From Archaeoglobales archaeon (GTDB taxonomy: Archaea; Halobacteriota; Archaeoglobi; Archaeoglobales; Archaeoglobaceae), in assembly GCA_011605865.1 (NCBI GenBank), contig JAAOZI010000035.1, positions 1 through 32,564 on the forward strand: 32,564 bases of DNA, written 5' to 3'. Below the pieces are notes generated by a model that was not told the DNA's origin, did not search any database, and was given only the letters and a program-made list of their open reading frames with translations. Shown here piece after piece: positions 23,729-32,564 of this stretch (positions are counted from its first letter, which is position 1; every line of letters starts with the position of its first letter). Made by a program: the position numbers and the translations under genes.

Positions 23729-24268
23729 ATGAACGAGAGGGAATTTGCTGATGAAGCCGTAAGAATTTGTGCCCTTATAATGGCCGAAAGCGCTAGAACG
23801 GCACCAAAGTCAAGAGGTATAGACGATCTCGAAATATTTTACATTGGAAAAGAAAGAATAGAAGAGATTGCTAAAAAAATGGAGGAATTTGCAAGCGAGG
23901 ACAAAGATTTTCTGAGAGATGCAAACAGTATAAGAAAAGCTAGAGGAATCCTAGTAATCGGAGTTAACGGAGGTAAACCAATAGGCGTTAACTGCGGGGC
24001 CTGTGGTTTCAAAAGCTGCGCCGAATTTGAGAAGGCGAGGAGGGAAGAGAGAAAATTTAGAGGGCCAAATTGTGCCTTCAAGCTCATAGATCTCGGTATT
24101 GCTTTAGGAAGTGCGGCAAAAGTTTCCTCAATTCTAGGGGTCGATACTAGGATAATGTACAGAGCCGCAATAGCAATAAAACAACTGGGAATTGTGAAAA
24201 GCGACGTTTTGTTCGCAATTCCAATTGCTTCTGAGGGAAAGAACCCCTTTTTCGATCGTCAACGTTGA
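23729..24268 (+). CDS. DUF2148 protein with a four-cysteine ferredoxin-like motif
   Basis: The 179-residue product belongs to DUF2148, a family of uncharacterised prokaryotic proteins. It shows NEREFADEAVRICALIMAES near the start, then GVNCGACGFKSCAEFE and GPNCAFKLIDLGIALGSA. The four cysteines (CxxC, C and C) probably bind one [4Fe-4S] cluster. The conserved LIDLGIALGSA helix is typical of this family. Similar spacing is seen in cluster domains of acetyl-CoA synthase/CODH proteins. The upstream 190 nt hold an A/T-rich promoter-like segment at 23685-23710 but no other gene. It converges on the HMA gene with a 10-nt overlap. Confidence 0.8.
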   Translation: MNEREFADEAVRICALIMAESARTAPKSRGIDDLEIFYIGKERIEEIAKKMEEFASEDKDFLRDANSIRKARGILVIGVNGGKPIGVNCGACGFKSCAEFEKARREERKFRGPNCAFKLIDLGIALGSAAKVSSILGVDTRIMYRAAIAIKQLGIVKSDVLFAIPIASEGKNPFFDRQR

Positions 24269-24465
24269 ACTTCAACTATTCCTACACCATAACCAAGTTC
24301 TTTTATTTCTTGTATTATTTTTTCAATCTTGTCTTCAGACAACTCGATTTCAGCCTCTTTTAAGCTTATGCCTCTGACAACCGCTCCATTTTCCTCGAAA
24401 ACTGACTTAACAGCGCTTATGCAAGCCTTGCATTTAAGGCCACGAAGTGAAAGTCTAATGATCAT
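24259..24465 (-). CDS. Small heavy-metal-associated (HMA) domain protein
   Basis: The 68-residue protein begins MIIRLSLRGLKCKACISAVK. The CKAC motif in the loop after the first strand, and the ferredoxin-like beta-alpha-beta-beta-alpha-beta pattern, identify an HMA metallochaperone-like domain that usually carries Cu(I). The motif preceding CxxC is GLKC rather than the common GMTC/GMHC. The start at 24465 is set by a TTTAAAAA box about 24 nt upstream; a longer frame to 24531 would run through that promoter. No copper ATPase or regulator is next to it. Confidence 0.8.
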   Translation of the reverse strand: MIIRLSLRGLKCKACISAVKSVFEENGAVVRGISLKEAEIELSEDKIEKIIQEIKELGYGVGIVEVQR

Positions 24466-24537
24466 CAAAAAAGCTTTAGGTGTGTTTTTAAATCTTTTTA
24501 AAAAACAAACTTTTATAATATAATCTAACATTTACAA

Positions 24538-24563
24538 GCCTCGCCTTTCAAGCGGAGGGAGGT
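24538..24563 (+). repeat. Worn copy of the element-end hairpin
   Basis: CCTCGCCTTTCAAGCGGAGG resembles CTCGCCCTTCAGGGCGGGG and can still fold with a bulged G. It stands alone between the HMA gene and the TIM-barrel gene, with no transposase remains recognisable beside it. It could instead serve as a transcription terminator, as T-rich sequence follows on the plus strand. Confidence 0.4.
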
Positions 24564-24587
24564 TATTTTTGTTAAAAATTTCTTGGC

Positions 24588-25360
24588 CTAACGCTTTGAA
24601 AAGGCCTTATCTATAAATTCTCTCTCCTTTTTCAAAATTTCAACTTTTTTTCCAAAATCCAGCTCGCCTATACCCAGATCATCCAGCTCTATCGTTAGAT
24701 ATCCATCGTACCCCTTTTCCGAGAGTTCTTTCAATATCTGAAAGACCTTTTCACTCTTACTTGCCATTACATGCTTTCCATCACTTTCCGAACTCACATG
24801 GACATTCTTAATCCTCTCCAAGAGATTCAGAAAGCTGTCATCGTATTTCGAGTGCTTTATGTCGTAAGTTATCCAGAGATCGTAAGCTTTCGCAAAAAAC
24901 TCGAGTTCCTCTGATGTCTTGCATAAGTTGTTTATCTTTATCTCCGAGTTTTCCAGTGAAAGGTTTACTCCCTTAATTCTTGAAAAATTCGAGGAAATCC
25001 TTAGGTATCTGTGAAGAGAATTGTAATCTGCCCAAACAGGTTCTCTTAGAGCGCTTCTTTTTCCTGCATGAATTGTTACAAGTTTTCCGCTTACCTTTTT
25101 GCAAAGAGAAATTGTGTACAGTGTTTCTTTCAAACTTAAGTCCGAAACCTTTCCATTAACGGAGACGGGATTTAGGTCCAAAACCGGTGCATGAAACAGC
25201 AACTCGAAATCGAGGAGACTCTCTAGCTTTTCAGGATTTCTGTCAACCCAAAAGTAAGGGGTTTCGACCCAGAACTCGAGTCCGTCACATCCAGACAGCT
25301 CTACCGCTCTAGCTATCATGTCCGTTGAATATTCGTAAAGAAACATGCTCGAGAACAGTA

Positions 25361-25364
<4 letters not shown>
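24588..25364 (-). CDS. Xylose-isomerase-like TIM-barrel protein
   Basis: The 258-residue product is a member of the AP endonuclease 2 / sugar phosphate isomerase superfamily. It shows the strand-end residues of the barrel: CDGLEFWVETPYF, LFHAPVLDL, LVTIHAGKRSA, GVNLSLENSE, WITYDIKHSKYD, IKNVHVSSE and GYLTIELDDLG. The His, Glu and Asp at these ends form the usual metal site. Which sugar, if any, it acts on is unknown; a DNA endonuclease IV role is less likely. Its ATG overlaps the DUF460 stop (ATGA), so it is part of the rio2-DUF460 operon. Confidence 0.8.
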
Positions 25365-28037
<2,673 letters not shown>

Positions 28038-28040
28038 CTA

Positions 28041-28057
28041 AAGTGCTATTCGCACTT
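28041..28057 (-). promoter_or_regulatory. Hairpin in the rio2 leader
   Basis: AAGTGC (28041-28046) and GCACTT (28052-28057) form a perfect six-base stem with a five-base loop. On the minus strand it lies just upstream of GGAAGGAGG, the rio2 ribosome binding site. Its role is unknown; it may affect translation of rio2 or be part of the insertion-element flank. Confidence 0.35.
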
Positions 28058-28081
28058 CTAACAAGAGTCTGACCTTCTCCC

Positions 28082-28095
28082 CGCCCTGAAGGGCG
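28082..28095. repeat. Element-end hairpin, copy next to rio2
   Basis: CGCCCTGAAGGGCG is a perfect 6-bp stem. Read on the minus strand with its flanks it is CTCGCCCTTCAGGGCGGGG, identical over 19 bases to the plus strand at 30975-30993. It marks the right end of the deleted tnpB element. Confidence 0.7.
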
Positions 28096-28111
28096 AGGGT
28101 TTCCCGAGGTC

Positions 28112-28468
28112 TCAAGGGTTACACCCCTTTGCGAGTGCTACTCTGCTATGATCCACAAGAACCACTTGTGCATTTACGCCGAGTGCGTTCTTATACTTCT
28201 TATAGTATTTGTCCCATGTGCCTCTAAAGTCCACACGTTGTCGCTGGAAGAACTGCTGTCTTCTCTCACAGTTCAACTCGTTGAAGAGTTTTGCTGAGAT
28301 ACTTGCTAACTTTCTGAGCTTCCTTTCTTGGAAACCGTTTGGTAAGAGACGGACTACATTTGTTCTCCTATTTTTAAATTTGACTTCGTAGATACCCTCC
28401 TCTGGCATTGCGGGAGAAGTCGGCTCCCGCTCCTCATCTCTTAAAAGTTGGCCGGACATCCAAAACAA
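28112..28468 (-). pseudogene. TnpB N-terminal fragment
   Basis: The frame carries the N-terminal REC/WED-like start of TnpB: VVRLLPNGFQERKLRKLASI, then SAKLFNELNCERRQQFFQRQ, DFRGTWDKYYKKYKNALG and VNAQVV. In full TnpB proteins VNAQ is followed by a Gln/Asn-rich segment and the RuvC nuclease. Here it passes at once into LVDHSRVALAKGCNP and stops at 28112, within the element's right end. About 300 residues including all RuvC catalytic residues are missing, so no nuclease can be made. The first 25 or so residues are likely read-through of the left end. Confidence 0.85.
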
Positions 28469-28498
28469 TATAGTGGCTTCGAGTTAAAGACTTTTCCC

Positions 28499-28512
28499 CG
28501 CCCTTTAGGGCG
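28499..28512. repeat. Element-end hairpin, left end of the deleted tnpB element
   Basis: CGCCCTTTAGGGCG is a perfect 6-bp stem with a two-base loop. On the minus strand its context is CTCGCCCTAAAGGGCGGGG, 17 of 19 bases equal to the right-end copy and in the same orientation. Confidence 0.7.
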
Positions 28513-28572
28513 AGGTTTGTCGCTCATTTTATCATCTCCACCCCGAAGGGCAGGCTTTCAGCATAAAGCTAA

Positions 28573-29691
28573 TTAAAATTTGACTACCAAGGGCTCAACA
28601 AAAAATACAAGAATAAAGTACCCAAACATCAGCACAAATCCTAAAGGAACTCCAATTTTTGCCCACTCGTTCATAGTTATTTTCATTCTTGCCGCAGATA
28701 CTATGTTCGGGATATTTCCCGGAATTAACATTCCTCCAGCAATTACCAGCGCCAGAAGAGCGCTCTTTATCTGCAAAACCGTGAGACTAGGCCCTATTTC
28801 TGCAGCTGTAAGGGTTGCATTGTCAAGAATTGCCGAAATTATGTTCACCCAGTAAAGGATTTCTGGAGGAATCTTAGATATGTACCACACTATAAGCGGT
28901 GTAAACCCACCGCCGAGGAGAACTAAAGCCGCTATGAAAACGTAAACTCTAACAGCTCTGATAAAAACAGCTCTCAGAGTTTCCGTGTATTCCGGAAGGG
29001 TTAAATCCTCGACTTTTTGCCTTCCTACCCTTAAAGCACCAAGAATCCCGAGCAGAATTATACCAGGAACTATGTAAATTGCAAGAAGGTCCACTAGAAA
29101 GAAGAAACCAGCATGATATGGTTCGCCTGACAGCTTTTTAACCGCAATTGTCGAAAGCGGTTCTCCAACAGGTGTCAAGGCAGCTCCCATCCCCACTGCA
29201 AAACAGGCAATCACAATAAACTCTATTTTCTTTTTTCTGTCAATTGGCATCACTAGCGCAATTTCAGCAATCAGAACTGCACAGACAATAACGGATATTA
29301 TGCTCGAGATGAGGCCGAAAAGGACAATAAAGATAAAAGCGAAGGCCCTTATTCCGATTTTCTTCATGAGAGAGAGTAATGCGGAATAAATAGGCCTGTT
29401 GAAGTAGTAAATTATCAGACCAACAATCAAAACAACTTGGAATATACCAATGGGTATTCCAAATACTTCAGCGATTCTTACTGGACTTTCTAGGGCCTCT
29501 ATCACCAGCTCCGCACTCCAGAGTCTGCTGACTGTGACAGCAATAATACCCATAACAAGAAAGAAGGGTTCAAGATTTTCTTCGACTTTCTTGACTCTGA
29601 AAGGCAGGATAAGCACAAGGAACAGGATTATAAACAAAGCAATTGTCACAAAAGGATCCGGTTCGCCTATTTTTGAAATCTCTATGGCCAT
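28573..29691 (-). CDS. DUF1646-type predicted cation transporter
   Basis: The 372-residue protein has about 11 membrane segments and matches the archaeal DUF1646 family, related to the ion transporter superfamily of NhaD-like antiporters. Two related motifs, AALTPVGEPLST (first half) and DNATLTAAEIGPSL (second half), give the two inverted repeats expected for the ion site; GGMLIPGNIPNIVSA near the end is also typical. Proton or sodium exchange is expected but unproven. The ATG at 29691 is chosen because TTTATATTC lies about 25 nt upstream; the frame to 29754 would overlap trmI and include this box. Confidence 0.82.
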   Translation of the reverse strand: MAIEISKIGEPDPFVTIALFIILFLVLILPFRVKKVEENLEPFFLVMGIIAVTVSRLWSAELVIEALESPVRIAEVFGIPIGIFQVVLIVGLIIYYFNRPIYSALLSLMKKIGIRAFAFIFIVLFGLISSIISVIVCAVLIAEIALVMPIDRKKKIEFIVIACFAVGMGAALTPVGEPLSTIAVKKLSGEPYHAGFFFLVDLLAIYIVPGIILLGILGALRVGRQKVEDLTLPEYTETLRAVFIRAVRVYVFIAALVLLGGGFTPLIVWYISKIPPEILYWVNIISAILDNATLTAAEIGPSLTVLQIKSALLALVIAGGMLIPGNIPNIVSAARMKITMNEWAKIGVPLGFVLMFGYFILVFFVEPLVVKF

Positions 29692-29737
29692 GGGGGTAAG
29701 TTTACAGAGCGAATATAAACATTGCGAAAAAATTTGC

Positions 29738-30478
29738 TTAATACTTTCTCCCAATTACTATATATCCCGTATGCCAAATATACGTTGAAGCTCTTGTACC
29801 GACTCTTTTTATGTCCAGATCAATTTTCAGGATTTCGAAGGCTTCGAGCTCCCTAAAATCGTTTTTCCTGAGCTCTTCATAAACGTTCCTCGCAGCTTCC
29901 ATGTATGGATTGTAAACGGCAATATACCCTCCCGTTTTAAGGATCTGCCTTGCTTTCGGGATGAACGGGACATCGTCTTTCATGTCAAGAACAACTAAAT
30001 CGAACTCGGCCTTAAATCCATCAGCCACAAACAGTGCATCGCCTATAATCTGATGGATATTCCTAAGCCCGGCCAGTTTGAAATTTCTTCTCGCAATCAT
30101 TGCAAATTCCTTTCTTTTCTCAACAGTAACAACTTCGCCGAACTTGTTAAAATAGGCCAGATAAGCTGCAAGCATTCCACTTCCGGTTCCAGCATCGAAT
30201 ATCAACGAATCAGGAGAAAGAGATGTATAAGCTATTATCGCACCAATATCCTTTGGCATTATAGGTGTTGCCCCTCTTTTAAAGTGCTTAAAAAATTCGG
30301 AGAGTTTGAATGGCATTATCTTAAACTCTACGCCTAGATGTGTTTTCACCGTGTCGCCTATCTTCTTATCTCTAAGTTCTTCGAGTTTTATAACTCCGTG
30401 GTGAGTATGAAGTTCGCCCTCAAATTTTTCAATTAGGTAACTCAACCTTCCCCTGTTAAGGACTACGGGTGGTCTCAT
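29738..30478 (-). CDS. trmI: tRNA (adenine-N1)-methyltransferase TrmI (A57/A58)
   Basis: Archaeal TrmI methylates A58, and often A57, in the tRNA T loop, which helps heat stability. The 246-residue protein has an N-terminal beta domain, GATPIMPKDIGAIIAYT, SAM motif I DAGTGSGMLAAYLA, VVTVEKRKEFA and the motif IV segment LVVLDMKDDVPF. A C-terminal part with RVGTRASTYIWHTGYIVI follows. Length is normal. Its ATG overlaps the NAC stop by 4 nt, so the two are co-transcribed. Confidence 0.95.
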   Translation of the reverse strand: MRPPVVLNRGRLSYLIEKFEGELHTHHGVIKLEELRDKKIGDTVKTHLGVEFKIMPFKLSEFFKHFKRGATPIMPKDIGAIIAYTSLSPDSLIFDAGTGSGMLAAYLAYFNKFGEVVTVEKRKEFAMIARRNFKLAGLRNIHQIIGDALFVADGFKAEFDLVVLDMKDDVPFIPKARQILKTGGYIAVYNPYMEAARNVYEELRKNDFRELEAFEILKIDLDIKRVGTRASTYIWHTGYIVIGRKY

Positions 30479-30804
30479 TTCTGGAGCTTCATTATTGCCT
30501 CAGCTATGTCCCCATTTGCCTCTATAAGGGCTTTTCTTGCGGTTTCCTCATCTACTTTTGCTTGTTCCATTACCAGTTTTACATCTTCCTCGCTTATCTG
30601 TGGAGCCAGCTTTATTACTTCGTAGCTACCCATTATTTGAAATGTTTCGATACCCTTTGCAGATATCTTCGTAACCGATGGATTCTTGAAAACTATTTCT
30701 TCGGAACTCGTTTTTATTATGACCTCTTTTGCATCTATTTCCTCCATCTCAATTCCCATTTGTTTCATCATCTTTTTCATCTGTTTCGCGTTCATGGGGA
30801 ACAT
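30475..30804 (-). CDS. nac: Nascent polypeptide-associated complex protein, archaeal alpha-NAC
   Basis: Archaeal NAC is a homodimer that binds nascent chains at the ribosome exit tunnel. The 109-residue protein has the basic ribosome-binding start MFPMNAKQMKKMMKQMG, a NAC beta-barrel with EIVFKNPSVTKISAKGIETF and a C-terminal UBA domain ISEEDVKLVMEQAKVDEETA. Length is usual for euryarchaea. GGTGAG lies about 5 nt before the ATG and TTTAAA about 36 nt upstream, suggesting a short leader. It begins a leftward unit with trmI. Confidence 0.96.
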   Translation of the reverse strand: MFPMNAKQMKKMMKQMGIEMEEIDAKEVIIKTSSEEIVFKNPSVTKISAKGIETFQIMGSYEVIKLAPQISEEDVKLVMEQAKVDEETARKALIEANGDIAEAIMKLQK

Positions 30805-30976
30805 GTATTCTCACCAAAGAGATGTAAGATACTCCGCATTTAAAGGCAAGCTTCCGGCGTTTAGGGACCCAACGACCCCCACCAAGGCATGGGCTATGTT
30901 GAGATGTCTTTTAACTTGGGCAACATGCCCGCATTTGCAATTTTTACATGTTTTATTTATTTAAGCTTTTTCATCT

Positions 30977-30990
30977 CGCCCTTCAGGGCG
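30977..30990. repeat. Element-end hairpin, copy between NAC and the thioredoxin-fold gene
   Basis: CGCCCTTCAGGGCG is a perfect 6-bp stem. With its flanks the plus strand reads CTCGCCCTTCAGGGCGGGG, identical to the minus strand of the copy at 28082-28095. Confidence 0.7.
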
Positions 30991-31190
30991 GGGTTTTCGG
31001 TTATAAAAAAGAGTTCAGTCTTTACTTTTCCTCTAAGCCTTTTCCCCTTAGCTCCTCTCGTATGTTTTTAATCTCGATTTTAACACTCATACCTCATCGC
31101 TGGATAACTCTTTAACCTAAGCCTTTCCTCATAAAGTTTTCCGAAACTTGGAATTCTCTTTCTCAGTCACTGGCTTTGCTCACGAAATTC

Positions 31191-31198
31191 TTAAATAA
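31191..31198 (+). promoter_or_regulatory. TATA-like box of the anchored thioredoxin-fold gene
   Basis: TTAAATAA is centred about 26 nt before the ATG at 31220 and sets that codon, not 31205, as the likely leaderless start. Confidence 0.5.
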
Positions 31199-31219
31199 GC
31201 CCGCATGTGGATATGTAGC

Positions 31220-31579
31220 ATGGGAAATAGGAAATCAATCCTCCTGCTTGCAGGAATCGTGTTTTCTCTGGCAGCTTTTTTCCTACTCACACACAATCCG
31301 CTTTCAGGCGGAAGCAGCGCTGAAAGGGGAGTCTACTTTTTCTACAGCGAGCACTGCCCGCACTGCCAGGCCGTAAAACCCGCGGTTTTAGAACTGGCTG
31401 AAAAGAGGAAAATAACCCTCTGCGAGATCAGCAGCATGTCGGAAGAGTGCAAAAGTGTAGCAGAGAAGATCGGGCTGAAGTACGTGCCGACAATGGCTAT
31501 CATGAGCTGCGAAGGGCCAGTCGTTTTCGTGGGCTCGGAAGATGTTATGAAGGCTGTTGAAATGCTCAAGCAGTCATGA
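31220..31579 (+). CDS. Membrane-anchored thioredoxin-like protein with CPHC motif
   Basis: The 119-residue protein starts MGNRKSILLLAGIVFSLAAF, a short basic head followed by one membrane segment or signal anchor (about residues 6-24). A Ser/Gly linker leads to a small thioredoxin fold: GVYFFYSEHCPHCQAVKP has the CPHC active site, and KYVPTMAIM has the cis-proline. It lacks an extra helix found in DsbA. It probably works outside the cell membrane in disulfide or metal-site chemistry. Two additional Cys pairs (TLCEISSMSEEC) could form a disulfide. It is not part of an operon that I can see. Confidence 0.8.
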   Translation: MGNRKSILLLAGIVFSLAAFFLLTHNPLSGGSSAERGVYFFYSEHCPHCQAVKPAVLELAEKRKITLCEISSMSEECKSVAEKIGLKYVPTMAIMSCEGPVVFVGSEDVMKAVEMLKQS

Positions 31580-31631
31580 AAGGAAAAGAAGAGAAAAAAT
31601 TTGCTAGTTTTCTTAAGAAGGGTGTCTTCGC

Positions 31632-31928
31632 TCATTCGTGGTATCCGGTTTTCTCCTTTTTGATGGCTTCCTCCACCTCCTGGATGGCCCTCTTGGATGA
31701 CTTCACCCTAACTATATTCTGCGAGAGTATCTGATAGACTGGCTCGCCTATCGGGCTGATCTCGTTGAGTCTCACAACATCTACGAGCACTAGTTTAATG
31801 TAAAGCTTGGTTCCGTCTTCCAGCTCGTACTCGTTCCAGTCTTCTTTTAGCGTCTTGAATCCTATTTTAATCCCGCTGACCACGCTTCCGTCCGGCTTCC
31901 TTATTCGAACTTCGATATCCTCACTCAT
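31632..31928 (-). CDS. Conserved small protein of unknown function
   Basis: I cannot name a family. The 98-residue product starts MSEDIEVRIRKPDGSVVSG and is beta-rich in its first 70 residues: GFKTLKEDWNEYELEDGTKL and then YIKLVLVDVVRLNEISPIGE. It ends in a charged helix. A domain of this type, giving a short strand-rich barrel, is compatible with a binding protein, but there is no motif. The ATG at 31928 is set by TTTTATAAA at 31948-31956, about 24 nt upstream; a frame reaching 32039 would contain this promoter. It converges with the thioredoxin-fold gene with a 52-nt gap. Confidence 0.7.
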   Translation of the reverse strand: MSEDIEVRIRKPDGSVVSGIKIGFKTLKEDWNEYELEDGTKLYIKLVLVDVVRLNEISPIGEPVYQILSQNIVRVKSSKRAIQEVEEAIKKEKTGYHE

Positions 31929-32118
31929 GCTCTTTTTTAGCTCTTGCTTTATAAAATTTTTTCTCAAAAGAAGCGCCAAGGCATACCAAAGTCTGCAGTC
32001 AAGCTTTTCAGAAGTTAACAAAAACTTTTTTCCATACATGCCACATTTTTAAACTATGAAAAAGTTTTAAATTTTGATATCAAACTTCAACAAAAATTTC
32101 ACACCACACAATGAAATT

Positions 32119-32564
32119 CTAAATCTCTATCCCGGCTTTAAGCAGGGCCTTCTTTATCTTCTCAACTTCCTCTTCAAGCCTCTGGAACCTCTTTTCCAGA
32201 AGCTCGTTCGTTCTATCTATTTTTGATGATACTTCCTTCACCCCATCCCGGACTTCTTTTATCGTTTCTTTAACTTCATTCACGGCTTCTTTAACTTCAT
32301 TCACAGCTTTTTTAACCTCGTTCACACCCTCTTTAACCTCCTCTACAGCTATCTTAACGTCTTCTACGGCTTTCTTAACTTCTTTAACCGCTGCAATCGT
32401 TTCATCCTGCTTTCTAAGCATTTCCAAGCCAACTTGAACTATCTTGGAGAGCTGCGTTGAAGTAAAGCTTGCTCTGAACTTCTCGATGTCCCTAACAGTT
32501 CCACGGTATTCCTCAACCCTTATTTCCTCAACAACAGCATTTTCAGGCTTGTTCTCTTTCAAGA
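32119..32564 (-). CDS. Probable acylphosphatase-fused coiled-coil protein, 5' end outside the window
   Basis: The frame stays open to the window edge; the first possible start codon seen is a TTG at 32562, so the real start is probably outside. The visible 147 residues begin with NAVVEEIRVEEYRGTVRD, which resembles the last strand of an acylphosphatase domain. SFTSTQLSKIVQVGLEML follows. Residues from about 55 on form a coiled coil built from heptads such as EVKKAV and EVKEAV. Proteins with an acylphosphatase domain and such a tail occur in thermophilic euryarchaea, as I recall. The function of the tail is unknown; it may make a trimer or higher oligomer. Confidence 0.6.
   Translation of the reverse strand, partial: LKENKPENAVVEEIRVEEYRGTVRDIEKFRASFTSTQLSKIVQVGLEMLRKQDETIAAVKEVKKAVEDVKIAVEEVKEGVNEVKKAVNEVKEAVNEVKETIKEVRDGVKEVSSKIDRTNELLEKRFQRLEEEVEKIKKALLKAGIEI
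32259..32384 (-). repeat. Six tandem 21-bp units encoding heptads of a coiled coil
   Basis: Units at 32259, 32280, 32301, 32322, 32343 and 32364 are each 21 bp and share the core TTAAC(T/C/G)TC. Each encodes one 7-residue heptad (V-x-E-V-K-x-A/G type). Differences are mainly at third positions and at one or two codons. The pattern suggests growth by slippage or unequal crossing-over in units of one heptad. Confidence 0.8.

Larger units (their letters stand above)
28075..28562 (-). mobile_element. Internally deleted IS200/IS605-type element (non-autonomous)
   Basis: The segment is bounded by short hairpins in the same orientation: 28082-28095 (CGCCCTGAAGGGCG) on the rio2 side and 28499-28512 (CGCCCTTTAGGGCG) on the other, with a third worn one at 28539-28553. 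Between them is only the first part of tnpB, joined directly to the right end. Hairpins near both ends without inverted terminal repeats are typical for HUH-transposed IS200/IS605 elements and their MITE-like derivatives. The exact ends cannot be fixed from one copy. It separates rio2 from the cation transporter gene. Confidence 0.75.
30805..31219. other. Intergenic region with insertion-element relics
   Basis: No intact gene is visible in these 415 nt. Its left part holds the NAC promoter and, on the minus strand, an open frame from about 30955 to 30819 with CKNCKCGHVAQVKRHLNIAH, which faintly resembles a TnpB zinc ribbon. A GGGCA/TGCCC hairpin is at 30916-30928. A perfect element-end hairpin is at 30977-30990, followed by a 22-nt segment repeated at 11048-11069. 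The right part, 31012-31190, is A/T-rich with only short frames and ends in the promoter of the next gene. Confidence 0.55.

Noticed and set aside
31012-31190. Short minus-strand frames such as MSVKIEIKNIREELRGKGLEEK
   Set aside because: Only 22-25 codons, no known motif and no clear ribosome binding site; treated as non-coding or unrecognisable relics.
32250-32400. Regularly spaced repeats suggesting a CRISPR array
   Set aside because: The units are directly adjacent 21-bp heptad codons without unique spacers. No CRISPR array or cas gene was found in the window.

Overview
This window looks like the chromosome of a hyperthermophilic or thermophilic euryarchaeon, most likely an Archaeoglobales member (Archaeoglobus, Ferroglobus or a close relative). 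The evidence is an archaeal information-processing gene set (L1-L10-L12 stalk operon, L37Ae, Rpo12, RFC small subunit, SRP19, archaeal-type ProRS, Rio2, alpha-NAC), archaeal tRNA-modification enzymes (Trm-G10, TrmI, Taw3, QueC for archaeosine), a geranylgeranyl lipid reductase, the branched polyamine synthase BpsA, an acyl-CoA dehydrogenase, and many start codons lying about 24-28 nt downstream of a TATA-like box, as in leaderless archaeal transcripts. The genus is inferred from gene content and base composition; no search was run.

Layout. 200-2500: leftward ribosomal stalk operon rpl1-rpl10-rpl12, with a leader hairpin that looks like an L1-protein autoregulatory site, then a small zinc-ribbon gene. 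2520-2917: a thioredoxin gene broken by a one-base frameshift. 3058-5205: a carboxylase subunit (PycB/OadA type, no biotin domain) converging on an HhH-GPD-like protein. 5448-8258: rightward purQ, CBS-ParB-like fusion, SRP19, Trm-G10. 8255-10864: leftward NCS2-type permease, ferredoxin, geranylgeranyl reductase. 11129-13341: acyl-CoA dehydrogenase and a DUF373 membrane protein. 13328-14843: leftward rfcS-taw3. 14923-16435: rightward rpl37ae-rpo12-DUF126 (phosphomevalonate dehydratase small subunit)-queC. 16419-17775: leftward speH-bpsA polyamine operon. 18061-19482: proS. 19545-20530: a graveyard of IS607 and tnpB remnants beside tRNA-Pro(GGG). 20718-23536: hemL-hemC-cobA, the early tetrapyrrole/siroheme branch. 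23729-24465: a DUF2148 iron-sulfur protein converging on a small HMA protein. 24588-28019: leftward rio2-DUF460-TIM-barrel operon. 28075-28560: an internally deleted tnpB element. 28573-30804: leftward alpha-NAC-trmI, followed by a cation transporter. 30805-31219: a relic-rich intergenic region. 31220-32564: a membrane-anchored thioredoxin-fold protein, a small conserved gene and the coiled-coil end of a probable acylphosphatase-fusion protein cut by the window edge.

Most of the window is compact housekeeping DNA. Five of the six convergent gene pairs overlap or nearly touch at their stop codons. The unexplained material is concentrated in the transposon relics, which share a short hairpin family, and in a few points: the L1 leader, the CBS-ParB fusion, the altered catalytic motif of Trm-G10, and the frameshifted thioredoxin. 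I did not find a clear new multi-gene defence or metabolic system. The strongest leads are the L1 leader RNA, the CBS-ParB protein and the orphan right end of the deleted tnpB element.
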